Positions 35,971 through 47,800 of a stretch of DNA of 64,000 bases are shown one piece after another. The stretch spans positions 10,079,652 to 10,143,651 of the forward strand of contig OY718805.1 in NCBI GenBank assembly GCA_963070105.1, given 5' to 3'. A program made the position numbers and the translations under genes. The notes beneath the pieces are model-generated. The model saw only the letters and a list, made by a program, of their open reading frames with translations, searched no databases and had not been told where the DNA came from. Every line of letters begins with the position of its first letter. Position 1 is the first letter of the stretch. Source of the stretch: Litomosoides sigmodontis. Lineage: Eukaryota; Nematoda; Chromadorea; Rhabditida; Onchocercidae.

Positions 35971-38185
35971 CCTAAATTATCGTTTATTGGTAATGAAATT
36001 TTAATTTAGTAAAAGCGATTACAAAATTTTGTTAAAACATCTATCTTTCTAATTTGGCCGTTCATGTTAAATAGAAATAGGAACCGACGATGTTGTAAGC
36101 AAACGAAGAGCAAGAAATGCTGAGAAAGAGAGAGAGAGAAGTAGGAGAAGGTGAAGATGGAAAATGTATGTGTAATAAACGGAGTGATTGAAATTACATA
36201 AATTTGTACCAGCAAACCGGATTTATTTCTCTTATCATTCCTTTCATGGTGATGGATGATGATAAACACGATTAGAGGAAATTCAAAAGATATCCATAAA
36301 ACATTTCGTTAACTGTTCATAACGGTAGCGCTGCACGAAATGGAATTTGCAACTCATTGACAACGAACAACAAACACTTCACGTTTGCATGTGCTTGCAT
36401 GTTTGTGCATTTATACATTTCATTTTTGACGCTTCTGCTTTCAGTGAATAATTGATTTCCGATGAATTTTGTAATTTTTAAATTAATTTCTAGAGCTGTT
36501 AATTTGAGTGCATTATACTGAAGTTTGCTAAAATATGAAAATTTCAGCATTTATACTATGTTATTAATTACGATTGACAAAAGAACTCTTTGTCGTTATT
36601 ACACTACCATCGAGATATTATCACTCACAAATTATGAAATTGATAAAACCTTACTACAGTACCATTATTGGTTAACGGAAATGGTACACTTTGTAGATAC
36701 TATTATGCTATTATCATTTGGCCCTACTACACTCCTGTAATTAACGACCTAGGAAAGTACCACTGCACTATCACCATTTACAATTCAAGAAATTGATAAG
36801 CCGTTATTGGTGTTGTTAATAAGCTATCATCATTTCTTGAGATTGCGATACTGTAAAATCATCTGTGATATACTGTTATCCGCAGTTCGGAAAACTGCTA
36901 ATATATCTTACTGGTAGGAATATAGTAACCATACTTCCCCCTCTTTTTTATTTGTCTCATAAACCATACTTTACGTATTTAAACGAGAATAATCATTTGA
37001 TAGATGGTAAAGCGATGCTTTGCCTAATGAATTCAGCTCCTAACGATCAGTAATATTAATGTGAAAAGAGCATATAATACTGAACTTTTTCCTAAGAATG
37101 CATTAATTGCTCTTTCTGTTATGATTGTAGACAAATAAAGGAAATCGACTACGTGATTCTTCACGTATAATGCAGTCGAATTACGTTTCCTACATTACTA
37201 ATACTTCACACAAATTTTGATCTCTTTCAGTCTGTTTGTCAATAACCTCGTAGATTGTATTTATATTATTCCCTGTGAGACAAAATGTTTCATTTATACA
37301 TTTTGTCAATTTCAACATTGCTGAAATTTTAGGCTAATAAAGGAGTTAAAAAAGCAGCTGGTGGAGTGATTTAGGTATGCAATCAGTTTTTTCCTCTACA
37401 AAAATTTCACACAGCGTACAAGTGAGAAATATAATCAGCCTATTATTATAATATGCGTCAACAGAATTTACTTCAGAACTATTAATCACAATGTTGTACA
37501 TGAAGTTTAAACATGTGTACTTCATGCTTTGTATTTCATAAATTTAGAATATTTATTGATGAATAGCTGCTACCCTGTGACTCGTCCTTAACTTCCTATC
37601 GGACGCCATTACATGAACACTGTAACTTCACTTCAAAATTTATTCTTCAAGTTTCCCCCCTTTACATTACATTTGTTTTCAAGGAATTTACCAATAAATT
37701 GTACTCCTCACTGCCATGACTGATCTCCCAAAAAGTAATTTAAAGTTATGAAAATAAAGCGACCGTCAAATAAAAATTATAAATAAAGCATCTCCTACTA
37801 ATAAAAAACTTTTGATACTTTGCAAAATTTGTTTCGAATATTAAGGTTTCGACAAAATTTTTATTTTTATGATTACACCACCATGAGCACGAAAAGATTT
37901 CAAAATGGAAATAAAAGTAAGCATTTAAGAGCGATATAAACAATATAAAAAACAAATTAAGAGTAATGCAAACAACAAAGCGAAAAGTATTCACGTATTG
38001 AGAAACCTTATAAGGATTGTGCATCTAACATCTCAAAATTTCAAAACATTTTTGATGAGTATTCAAAGCTCATCTAAAATATTTTTAAAATTTTGAATAA
38101 CTTCTCATTGATAAACAATTTTATTTATAGCCAAATCAAATAAATCACAACAAAATGTTGAGGAAAACACCTTTATCAACTCCTG
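35971..38185. other. Intergenic, transporter / EXOSC10
   Basis: About 2.2 kb of AT-rich DNA between the 5' end of the transporter and the 3' end of EXOSC10, both on the minus strand. Short frames (36006-36269, 36317-36550, 37746-38024, all -) are Phe/Ile/Lys-rich and unsupported. A GA-rich tract near 36126-36145 and a TTTATT at 38120-38125 (poly(A) signal for EXOSC10) are the only features seen. Confidence 0.6.
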
Positions 38186-41100
38186 TCACATTTTCCGTCC
38201 TCTTTGCGCCATCCTGCGGCCGCGATTACATTTCGATTTTCCATATTTCCAGTGTTTGAATGGAGCATATGTGTCAGACACTGGCGCATTGGTTTCTATA
38301 AATTGCTCAAAAACATTGCTCGAAAACTGAGAAAAAAGTAGCAGATCGCACTCCATTCCCACACAAAAAATCTATATCAAACAACGGTAGGGATGAATGC
38401 TATCGAAAATTTCATACACATTTTTCATAACTTAAATTTTTACAAAAACAACTACGTGAATTCGATCATGAAAACCCACTTCGGAATTCTAGACTTTAAT
38501 GGAAAGCTCATTTACAAATATCAAAAGAGCCAAAAATTTACTGTTGAAAATGTCAGAATTAAAGGTATTGTAGTCAATTTGCTGTTCACACTTCTCCGCT
38601 GCATCAGTCCAATTACTTTTTCGACCTCGCTTTGCTAGGACATCTGTACCAGTCCCTTGTATTTCACTTGCCCGCTGTGTTGTCGCCATACTGATTTCAC
38701 TCGCTTCTTGTAGTACCTTCATCATGAATTCTTTTAAATATTTGCTTGAAACTTAATATTTTAAAATCCATGCGGGAAATGGGGTAAACTGATAGTGAAA
38801 AAACTGCAAACGAAAATCATACTCGTTTTCTCTTCTTCTTCAATTCTTTCTTTGTTAAAGTCATTTCCTCGAAGATCTCACTGCTAGCGTTTTTTCTCTG
38901 TTCAATTTCCAGTTGTAATTCACTAGCTGATACCTATAATAACGTCATCCACAGTAATGAATATCTGTTTCAAGGAGCAAATGACAAAAAGGATTTAATT
39001 CCTTTTCGACGTAAATAAGCAGTACAGAACCAGTAAAAGAGAATATTAAAGATATTACACACAGAGCGCATTGAAAAAGCCTCATTTGTAGAATTGATAA
39101 ATGTAAAAAGTTAAAGAAAGAGTAAGACAAATATGTGAAAAGAATTTTTTGGAAAGAAGTGCGCAAAAGCACTTTTGGTTCACTAAATCCCAATGCATTT
39201 GTAGCGGAGTCGAGATGTGACCATAATTTCTTCTCCTCTAACGCCTTCTGTTCACTTTTTGCGTCATCTTTCTCTGTTTCTTTGCTCTGCAATCACTAAC
39301 TTGCACGTATGGGCTATCTCGTAAAATCTTATTTAAAACTTTGCAAATAAAAGTATCATTAGCAATCTTAGCTGATAATATTTTACCGATGTATCATCCA
39401 GAAATTGTATTTAACAGTTAATTTCCTTGATTAAGCATTTTAAAGGACAACGTCGGTTACTTATATTAATGAAGTAATACCTCCACTTTTGCCTTGGAAG
39501 TTCGCTCAATTATAGCAATCCGATAGCATTCATATGGTGTTGCCCATTCTTCCAATCTTTCCATGACTTTCCGCAACCGTTCATTTTTCCTTTCACAATC
39601 TCCACCAATAACATAAAGTTCTGCGGAAAGCAAGCTATCGCCACTACCTTTTATTACACCATCTTCACATATCGCTTTGTCAACCTCATGTGTGACAATG
39701 TGACGGATCTCTTCATTATATTTGGTTGATGAAAAATCCAAATGACACCTAGAACCGACTAAGCAGTATAGGAACACATTTCTCTCTTAAAAACAATAGA
39801 AGAATCAAACAGAGAAGATTGTTGCATAAATAAAGTGATCAGAATAGATACAGTAGAAATGTAGAAATGTAGAAATTTAAAAAGAAAACGCATAATAAAA
39901 CTCGACATCAAAATCCATAAGTCAAACTCGAGCTTTAGGAATTAATCTAAATGCTCCTTCTCCATGGCATCGCTGTAAAAAGAATTTAAAGAAATACATT
40001 TTTTTAATTTATGAATTAAGAGTTAAAAATGCTTTTTTATCATTTTTTCAATCAAAACCAACCTCAACATTGCTTTAATTGAATTCATTTTGTTCAGTTG
40101 CGAAGTAACACCTTCTAAAGTTAATAAACCAATATTTGGTGCATAAACTGGACGCTTTACAAGTGGTTGATCACGTGCGGTATTGATGATTTGATGCAAA
40201 ACATGCAATTCCTGCTTAACATGCAGAGGGACAGGACTACAACATGCCAAGATGCCTTGCATTTCGCGAGGAAGTACCTGGCAACAACGAGAATGAATAA
40301 CGAACTGTTATCCAAAAGTCTAGTTTGAATGGAAGAAAAATATTTTTATAAACGAATTTTAAAAAAGACGTGTAACAACAAAAATTTAATTTTTTATTAA
40401 TCGAGAAAGATTATTGGCAGATAAATAAAATAATGAAGAAACCTCGGCAATTTGTAGCATCATGTGACACGGCAACACATATTGTGGGCTTTCGTCATCT
40501 GCTCTTGCGCGATCATCACGCCATTTCCATAAAGCAGCCAAAGCAAACTGTTGACGAGAATTCAAAGCCTTCCTCCCCACCAACAATTTTTCATATCCGT
40601 CATTTTCAAATGTTGGTTTTTTATAAACCTTTGAATAGCAAAAACAAAATTAAAATATGGGATTAATGAAAAAATCATAATCAAATATGAAGTAGCACTA
40701 ATATTTAACCATGCCCATTAAAATAAGAAAACGGCAATGCCATAACTTAATCAGCTATCATCATCTTACACGACACAAATAAGCATCAATAAGTAATGAA
40801 GTTAAACATTAAAAATATATTTGACATTAAATATCTGATATTAAAGATCCCCTGCTCGATCATTACAAAAATAGAAAGGAAAAAATCGGAAATATTTACA
40901 GTAAGGCAAGTTTGAGCAGATTCATTGTAAACGCATTCAAGAAGACTGTTAGTAGCACCTCCCTGATCGAGAAGCTTTTTGCGAAGATGATCATAACAAT
41001 ACAACAAATAATGTGTGTCACTTCTAGCGTACTTTTTGTGAGCATCAGTAAGTGGTCTGAAATGAGAAAATACAATTTAAGAGTAAATTTCCCACCTTTC

Positions 41101-43853
41101 TGATACAGAAACATAACAATTCCAGAAAGTGTGCAATAAAATTAGGCTGTTAGAACAGAAAACCCTACCTTACGCGCCAATCAGCTTTTTGGAATTTCTT
41201 GTCCAAAGTGTGGTTGCAACAAGTTTGGACCAAGTGCTGATAGGAAAATTTAGAATAATTAAGCACTCTCATTGCTTTATATGTATCAAACATATTAACA
41301 ACATAAATGCCAAAATCCCGTTGTAACCAAACAATATCCGAATCTGCCCCGTGAAAAATCTGAAAAAGAGGCCATTTTTTTCCAACGAAATGTATTTGTT
41401 AACTAATAATTTTGCTAAAATTACTCAAGTATTTCTAAACTCCGGCACTCACTTTGGCTTACAAAATACTAATCTTGTTTCTGAAATGATAAAACTGGAA
41501 TTAAAAAAATTTCGTACTATTAAATCGATTACCTTAAGTATGTCTGGATTAGTAAAAGGTTCATTTAGGATATGCATATCATTCCACAACGGAAAAGGAT
41601 CAATGATATAATCCATTTGACGTGTTGAAATTTGCATCAGGCAAGTCAAGCCAAGGAACGAGCGTTGAGCATTATGCTAGAGAATATAAAGAACATTATT
41701 TAGAAGATTAAAAAAGCTAAACTAAAAGCAAAAGTTAAAAAAAAAAGTTTCTCAAATGATACAACCGAGCACCTTAAAAAATGAATAAACTGTATTCGAA
41801 AATATAGTCTTACAGCACAGCTCCCACAGTGTAATGAAAGAACTGGTACCTCAAGATCTACACTGAATTCCAACTCCTTATTTAAAACGTCCCGCAGATT
41901 TTTTAACTTTTCTAGAGTATCAATGTATATCAATTCAGTATCCGATAATGTTTTCAACGGTTCAATTATTCCAACTGCCAACTGCCTTGCTGGAATCTGA
42001 AAAACACAGAAAATTTCAAGTCATCAAATAAAATTAACGAACCTCATATCCACATAAATTTTCAGAAAAAAACATCTTGGAGTTCGAATAAATTATTAGA
42101 AAACTGCAAGCAGTGTAACCTTGAAATATTTGAGTTCCTTATGATAGGGGTGTAAATTCAGACCCTGATCGTTGGACCACATAATTCCATTAGCACCATC
42201 AACATCAACTATTTGCAAATTCGTCACAGCATCTTCTACAGCGTGATGTTTTTTCACCAGCTTTGGTTTAAATTCCTCGTAGCTATTATCAACCTCAATC
42301 CCAAAAACAATTTGTGGTTTCTCCTTCGAAGTCTACAAATATTAATGAAATTCATCTTTTTGTAATAAAGGTTACTACAAATGTCGGAAATTATAGGAGC
42401 AAAGTCTAAAGGCAGGAAACCAGGATGGTAAAGATTTTGGAAAGCTCTATCTATAAAGAATCGAAAAATAGTACATGATCATAACCAAATACCGAACAGT
42501 GAAGCAGATACAACGGAATTTATTATACATAACTGCACTGCACTCTAACGATTAGATACTACACTACCCATTTTGCTATGAAAATATTTGTATAATAATA
42601 ATAATAATACTTGAGCTATTCAGTCTTCAAATAAAATAACAACAAAAGATCTATATAAAATCTGCAAATTACACATCTCAGCAGAAATCATTACTATAAT
42701 TAAAAATGAACCTATAATTAAAGAAGGTACTAATAACTCATAATGTGTGCATAAACTATTTAGGCCGTCTAAAGCAGCATGGCATGCTACAATTTTTTGC
42801 AGTAAATTTACCAGCAAAGGAACAGCGCTGGTAGCCGTCGATGGTAATATTTTGTCCTTATTTCCAGGAAAACGTCGCAAAAGTGCAGTGTAACGTCCCT
42901 GTCTCTCGAATAATGTTTGCTCAGATGCAGCTGTACTTGCTGCATCGAGAATTTGTTGTGGCACAACCACTTCTTCCATACGTCTAGCCTTTTGCAGCAG
43001 ATCTAGCAAGATACCCTACAAATAAAACAAATAACTGGCTTTAACAACCAGCGAGAATTTTTCAGAAGTTGTTGATGTAATCGACAAATGGTTTACAGCT
43101 CGTTCGCAGATGCTATCGTTTGCTTCAACGATTTGATCTAAGAATTCATCGAGATCATCAATTCTCGCTGGTATTGGAATTCGACAACCAGCATTCTGCA
43201 ATACTTCACGCAACCTGAAAATGAAAAATTTCACTTCTAGAACAGCAAAAAAAGCTGAAGCCTTTCTTAAAAACATAGCGCATATTTATATAGCTCACAT
43301 GACGATAATTCTTCGTTGTTGCTCCAGCATAAGATTGGCATAAACTGGAAAGCTCGCGTACAATTCATAGCCTTCAGTACGCATTGGTAAAGCATTTGCC
43401 TCACCAACAGCTCGAACCGCACATAATTTCATGTTCTGAAGGAAAGCTATAGACTAGGTGGGCTGTATGAAATCTACACTATATCGCATTAACGATTTAA
43501 GATTCTAAGTTGCAAGAAGCAAACTACAGATATTTATAATCAGAAACAGTCAGTGGCATAACTGCTGCATGATAACATTAGCATTCTTGTCACTACATAC
43601 AGTACTGCTTACAAAAATTCTGTAATTCTTTTGACTATAGGCGGTTAAAGTGCAGTGTGCACATCAGTACAAATATCAGGGCACTAATTTTACATGAAAA
43701 ATATAAAACCATCCACCGAAAAAAGGCAAACTGCATTAATGCAATACTTCTTGCAACAATTATTTGATGAATTTGCGTAAAATAAATCCATACTTTTACT
43801 ATGTCAAAAATGTCACTCGGGTTGACGCTACTAGTTAACCGCTCTTCACTCAT
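38186..43853 (-). CDS. EXOSC10: Exosome 3'-5' exoribonuclease EXOSC10/Rrp6
   Basis: Nuclear exosome-associated DEDDy-type RNase that trims rRNA and other nuclear RNAs. Sixteen minus-strand exons: 43853-43794, 43435-43299, 43214-43049, 43015-42812, 42332-42120, 41996-41850, 41676-41533, 41359-41169, 41056-40900, 40628-40443, 40277-40063, 39748-39481, 39286-39173, 38933-38823, 38716-38542, 38295-38186; phases all agree, 865 aa (human 885). Order: N-terminal PMC2NT-like region (about 20-200), Exo I VDLEHN (D and E at about 307/309), Exo II FHGADSDIVWLQRDFGIYVV (about 359-378), Exo III YARSDTHYLLY (D about 434), then the HRDC domain (RQQFALAALWKWRDDRAR to VLPCHMMLQIAE). A Lys-rich tail ends in RGRRMAQRGRKM. 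All catalytic acidic residues are present. Exon 15 uses a weak AAG acceptor. An 84-bp copy of exon 9 lies in ALG9 intron 1. Confidence 0.96.
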
Positions 43854-44378
43854 TTTCGAAAATCACAGTCTGCAATAAAAAGTAAGTAACTGATGCTTTT
43901 AATTTATTTATTATTATTATTTTCCAAATATGTTTCACATATTTGGATAGCGCAAAGTGAAATTCACAATATTAAAATTGTTGACTTAACCTGGTGAACA
44001 CTAAACATCCCGTGTAATGAATAAATTAAAGTCATAATCTTTTGATCGATATCTTACGAAGAGTAAAACACTTCACATACATTATAACATGGCTGAAATG
44101 TTTAACATGATGACATTGAATAAATAATTAAATTGCAATTTACAAAACTCACTTGGAAAAAACACTTCCACTAATGTCGCAGCTTCCAACGATATTCCCA
44201 AAGAATCACCTTGGAGCAGTTTCTATTTAATTTTATTGATCAAATGTTTGTCTGATTAAATTCCAAGTCACCAACATATTCTTTCAACCTAAAACTTCGA
44301 TATCCTGATTTTAACTGTCATTTGACTCCACGCCACCCCCACTACAGCGACTGTCTTCCATTTCTAACGGAACATCAT
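43854..44378. promoter_or_regulatory. 5' flank of EXOSC10
   Basis: AT-rich 525-bp region upstream of the EXOSC10 start and downstream of a small same-strand ORF (44379-44717). No motif could be named. Confidence 0.4.
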
Positions 44379-44717
44379 TTATGACTGATAATGATGTGTG
44401 CAACAGTCTCGTCCCTTGATTGGTTGTCTAATTGTTGAGAATTTTTCCATTCCACCCTCTATGACTCCGACTTCTGGACTTCTAACGCAGTTACTTATTT
44501 CCGGACATGGCCACCCTTCGTAGTATTGTTTCCAAAATTGTCTTTGATCCTTTATTTGAGATAACTTTTTCATCATCTCACAAAGAATAATTAATCCAAT
44601 CATAGCGTCATCAAACTGTATGTAAACAAATTTTTTAGAACTCATAAAAAATTTTATTGAAAAATAATAGAAAGAATCGCGCTGTCTTGCGAAAGTTGTA
44701 TTACCAGTTTTGGTCAA
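44379..44717 (-). CDS. Orphan 112-codon ORF in the EXOSC10/ALG9 spacer
   Basis: I do not recognise this protein. The frame runs ATG to TAA with a coding-like second half (FDDAMIGLIILCEMMKKL, then QFWKQYYEGWPCPEISNC) and higher GC than the surroundings. The first 30-35 codons are AT-rich and begin with a GTAATA donor-like site and end with an ACATACAG acceptor-like site, but removing that piece would break the frame. The start lies 103 bp from the ALG9 start on the opposite strand, in what must also be the ALG9 promoter. It may be a small conserved protein, an upstream member of an EXOSC10 transcript, or chance. Confidence 0.35.
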   Translation of the reverse strand: MTKTGNTTFARQRDSFYYFSIKFFMSSKKFVYIQFDDAMIGLIILCEMMKKLSQIKDQRQFWKQYYEGWPCPEISNCVRSPEVGVIEGGMEKFSTIRQPIKGRDCCTHHYQS

Positions 44718-44820
44718 TGATAATTTTCCTTTCGCTGTTTTGTTGGTTTGTTTATTCGGCTTGTTGTTATGATTTTGTTAATGAATCGTAACGATCCGTC
44801 AAAATAACATATATAGCATA

Positions 44821-47800
44821 ATGGCAAAGAAAAATCTATCACTGGTGAAACGGACGTCAAATCGCTTAATAATACGATCACAGCTATCATCAACGGATAA
44901 AGTAACAAAGGATGAACAGCCATCAGCACTATCACCGCTTCAGACCAATGTACTGGGGAATTATCCAGCATTGGATTCGTTTTCTAAACTGTACATACCC
45001 GGAGGACAACTGGATCTGGAATGGCAGCCATCGGTTTCAACAGTTTTTAAGGTTAGTTCAATTCCAAAATTTCGGAAAACTGCAAAAAATTAGGAAAATG
45101 GCTTTTTTTCCGCAGCTTTTGTAGTTTTAAAGATTTTCCTCGAATTTTGTTTTGGTACTATATCATCACTAATTTATTTGTTACATTATTATGATCATCT
45201 TCGCAAAAAGCTTCTCGATCAGGGAGGTGCTGGTAACAGTCTTTTTGAATGTGTTTTTTCTTAAAATTAATCGGCAATGATGAATAGAATATTGGATTGT
45301 TTAAGCGATTGCTTTTGTGACTCTAATTTGTCGAATTCTACTGCATTACTGATATCCACTTTATTTCGGCGATATATTTCCTATGTCCACGAGAAAATCC
45401 TTTTTTATAAAGTTGTCGGTCAGTTGTTCCGTTTTGTTTGCGACATGTTGACAAAATAATTTTGTTTTAAAATGTTGTTTCAGTGTACCAGCTATCATTA
45501 CTGGTGATTTAAGAATAGCATTTCATTTTCCAGATTATATTTTCCTTTCGAATTTCCGCTGCAATGTGGAGTATAATAAGCGATTGCGATGAAGTATACA
45601 ATTATTGGGAGCCTCTTCATTTATTTCTTTATGGCACCGGTTTTCAGACATGGGAATACTCACCAGTGTATGCTATACGGTTTGTTTTTGCATTTAGAAT
45701 AGCGGATTTGGAGTTCATTTCCAATATTATATTGAAATAATACGGGCATCTAATTGCTAAAGGCGAGATTTGTTGATAGCTCTTTCTTTTTTCTCGTTTG
45801 GTTGCCTGATGTACTATTGATAGTACAACTAGCCCAAATCAAGACATAAAGGCCTCAGTAATATGGGGTTATCGAAAACAGCCAGTGGATCAAATTAAAA
45901 TCATTCACATGCAGTTTTAATAATGCTGACAAATGTTACAGTAATTGTTATTACTTTGTTTTTGGTGGGTGATAGATAGCATCATGCTGCTTTTTTTTGT
46001 CAACTATAATAGTGTCAAATAGCATCAACTTTAAATATAATGTAAGGTGAACTGTTACACTGTTATTTGGTGGTTATCTATCCGATTTGTATTTCTGATT
46101 GTCTTAGAAATTCAACGTGGTATATTGTGCAGTTGTTTTCAGTAATACTTATCGCTTTCATATTTAGAATTTATTAATGCATAATTTAGCCTTCTCTTTT
46201 TCTGATAACTGCCGTTACTTATTTGCATTATTCCAGAAAAGAAAGTTTGGTTCAAATATTTTTGAAGAAAACCCCAGTTGCAGATCATATTTGTACATAT
46301 TAATGCACTATGGGCCCGCTGTAATACTGAAAAAGATATTTTCCAATAATAAATCAGGCGTTTTTATTACAATGCGTTGCTTATTGGGATTGTTCAACAT
46401 AGGTGCTGAAATCAAAATGTATCAAGCACTTTGTTCACGATTCGGGAACGGAATCGCTCGGACATATATTGTATTAACAACACTTTCGCCTGGAATGTTC
46501 ATCGCAAGGTTTCGCTTTCTTCATAATGCAGCCCCGAATTCTCTTTTTTTTGATGTTCTTTCTGTAGTTATTTAAATGTGTTGTCAAATGTGTGTCTGCT
46601 TGAAATTATTTAAAATGATGGAAATTATGAAACATCGAGGGAGATTTTCTTTCAGTGTTACAGTTAAAATGAGGCTGCATCGTACCGCATATTTACTACT
46701 TTCATTGGACAATAATTCTTCTTAACCTAATTATCTGTTTATATGTTTACGTGGTGTGAATGTTTTCAATTTCTGTGGTTCTGCTAGTCACAAAAGCTTT
46801 CGTAATTACAAATGCAAAAATATTGAGCCAAATTAGCTTCATCGAATTATATATCGACAGCTGATTTAAAAATACATTTTAGTTGTGCATTTCTTCCATC
46901 GTCGTTCAGCATGTCGGCAAATTTGTTCGCCGTCGCATCATACATTAATGAAGAGTGGTTTGTTAATTTCTTTCACATATATCTGTCTCATATTCTTTCA
47001 AAAATTCCATACTTTGCAAAATGAAAATTTTTTTCTTCAGTGTTTGAAATTTTTTCGGAAGCTGAATTTATAACTTAGATATTAGTATGAGTTAAAGTAA
47101 TACTACATTTGCTTTTTGGTGACCTCTTAGGAGGAAACGAGCAGTGTATCTGGTATATATTATAAAACGTAATAAGTTCGAATCCCTGAATTAGTTTATA
47201 CAGTTTGATAGAAGTTTGATCGAAATTAAAAGTGTGATGTACTATCCAGGTAGTGTGTTACTCACTGCGCGATATTATATTTTTATATTTTTGAGGGATT
47301 AACAAATTTGTTTCTAGGTTCGTAGCAATATCATTTACTGCGTTGAGTGCATTGATTAGCTGGCCATTTGCAGTCATACTTGGCCTACCAATTGCGCTCG
47401 AAATGCTTTTTGTTCGACCTCGTGAACTAGCCTTTATCTTTTGCAATCATGCATTAATTTCTGGTTCTACTATTATTATGGCTCTGGTTATAGTTGATTC
47501 GTATTACTTCGGTAAAATTGTTCTGGTAAGTTTAATTTTGAAATTTTTGGGTGAATCTGATTATAATCTTTATCTGTACAAAAAAGTGTATTTCATGAAG
47601 TTTGATGTTTTAGTGCTTGAATGCTAACTCGTTTTTGCAATATAAGAATAGTTCTTTGTACAGAGACCTTTTCGGTTTATGTATGTTTGCTCATTGCTAA
47701 TAGCATCCTGAAAATTTTGTTTATTTACGTTTCACACTTATGGGTTTACAAATCAACTGGACTATTTTTGACATCTTTTTAGGCTCCACTAAACATTGTC

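Noticed and set aside
35981..36269. Minus-strand ORF with His/Phe-rich sequence upstream of the transporter
   Set aside because: Composition is driven by T/C-rich tracts. No splice link to the transporter start and no family signal.
39945..39976. Acceptor-led short frame considered as EXOSC10 exon 12
   Set aside because: It has no donor before its stop, and exon 11 joins the 39748 exon directly in phase.
44714..44971. Minus-strand ORF across the ALG9 start
   Set aside because: Antisense shadow of ALG9 exon 1.
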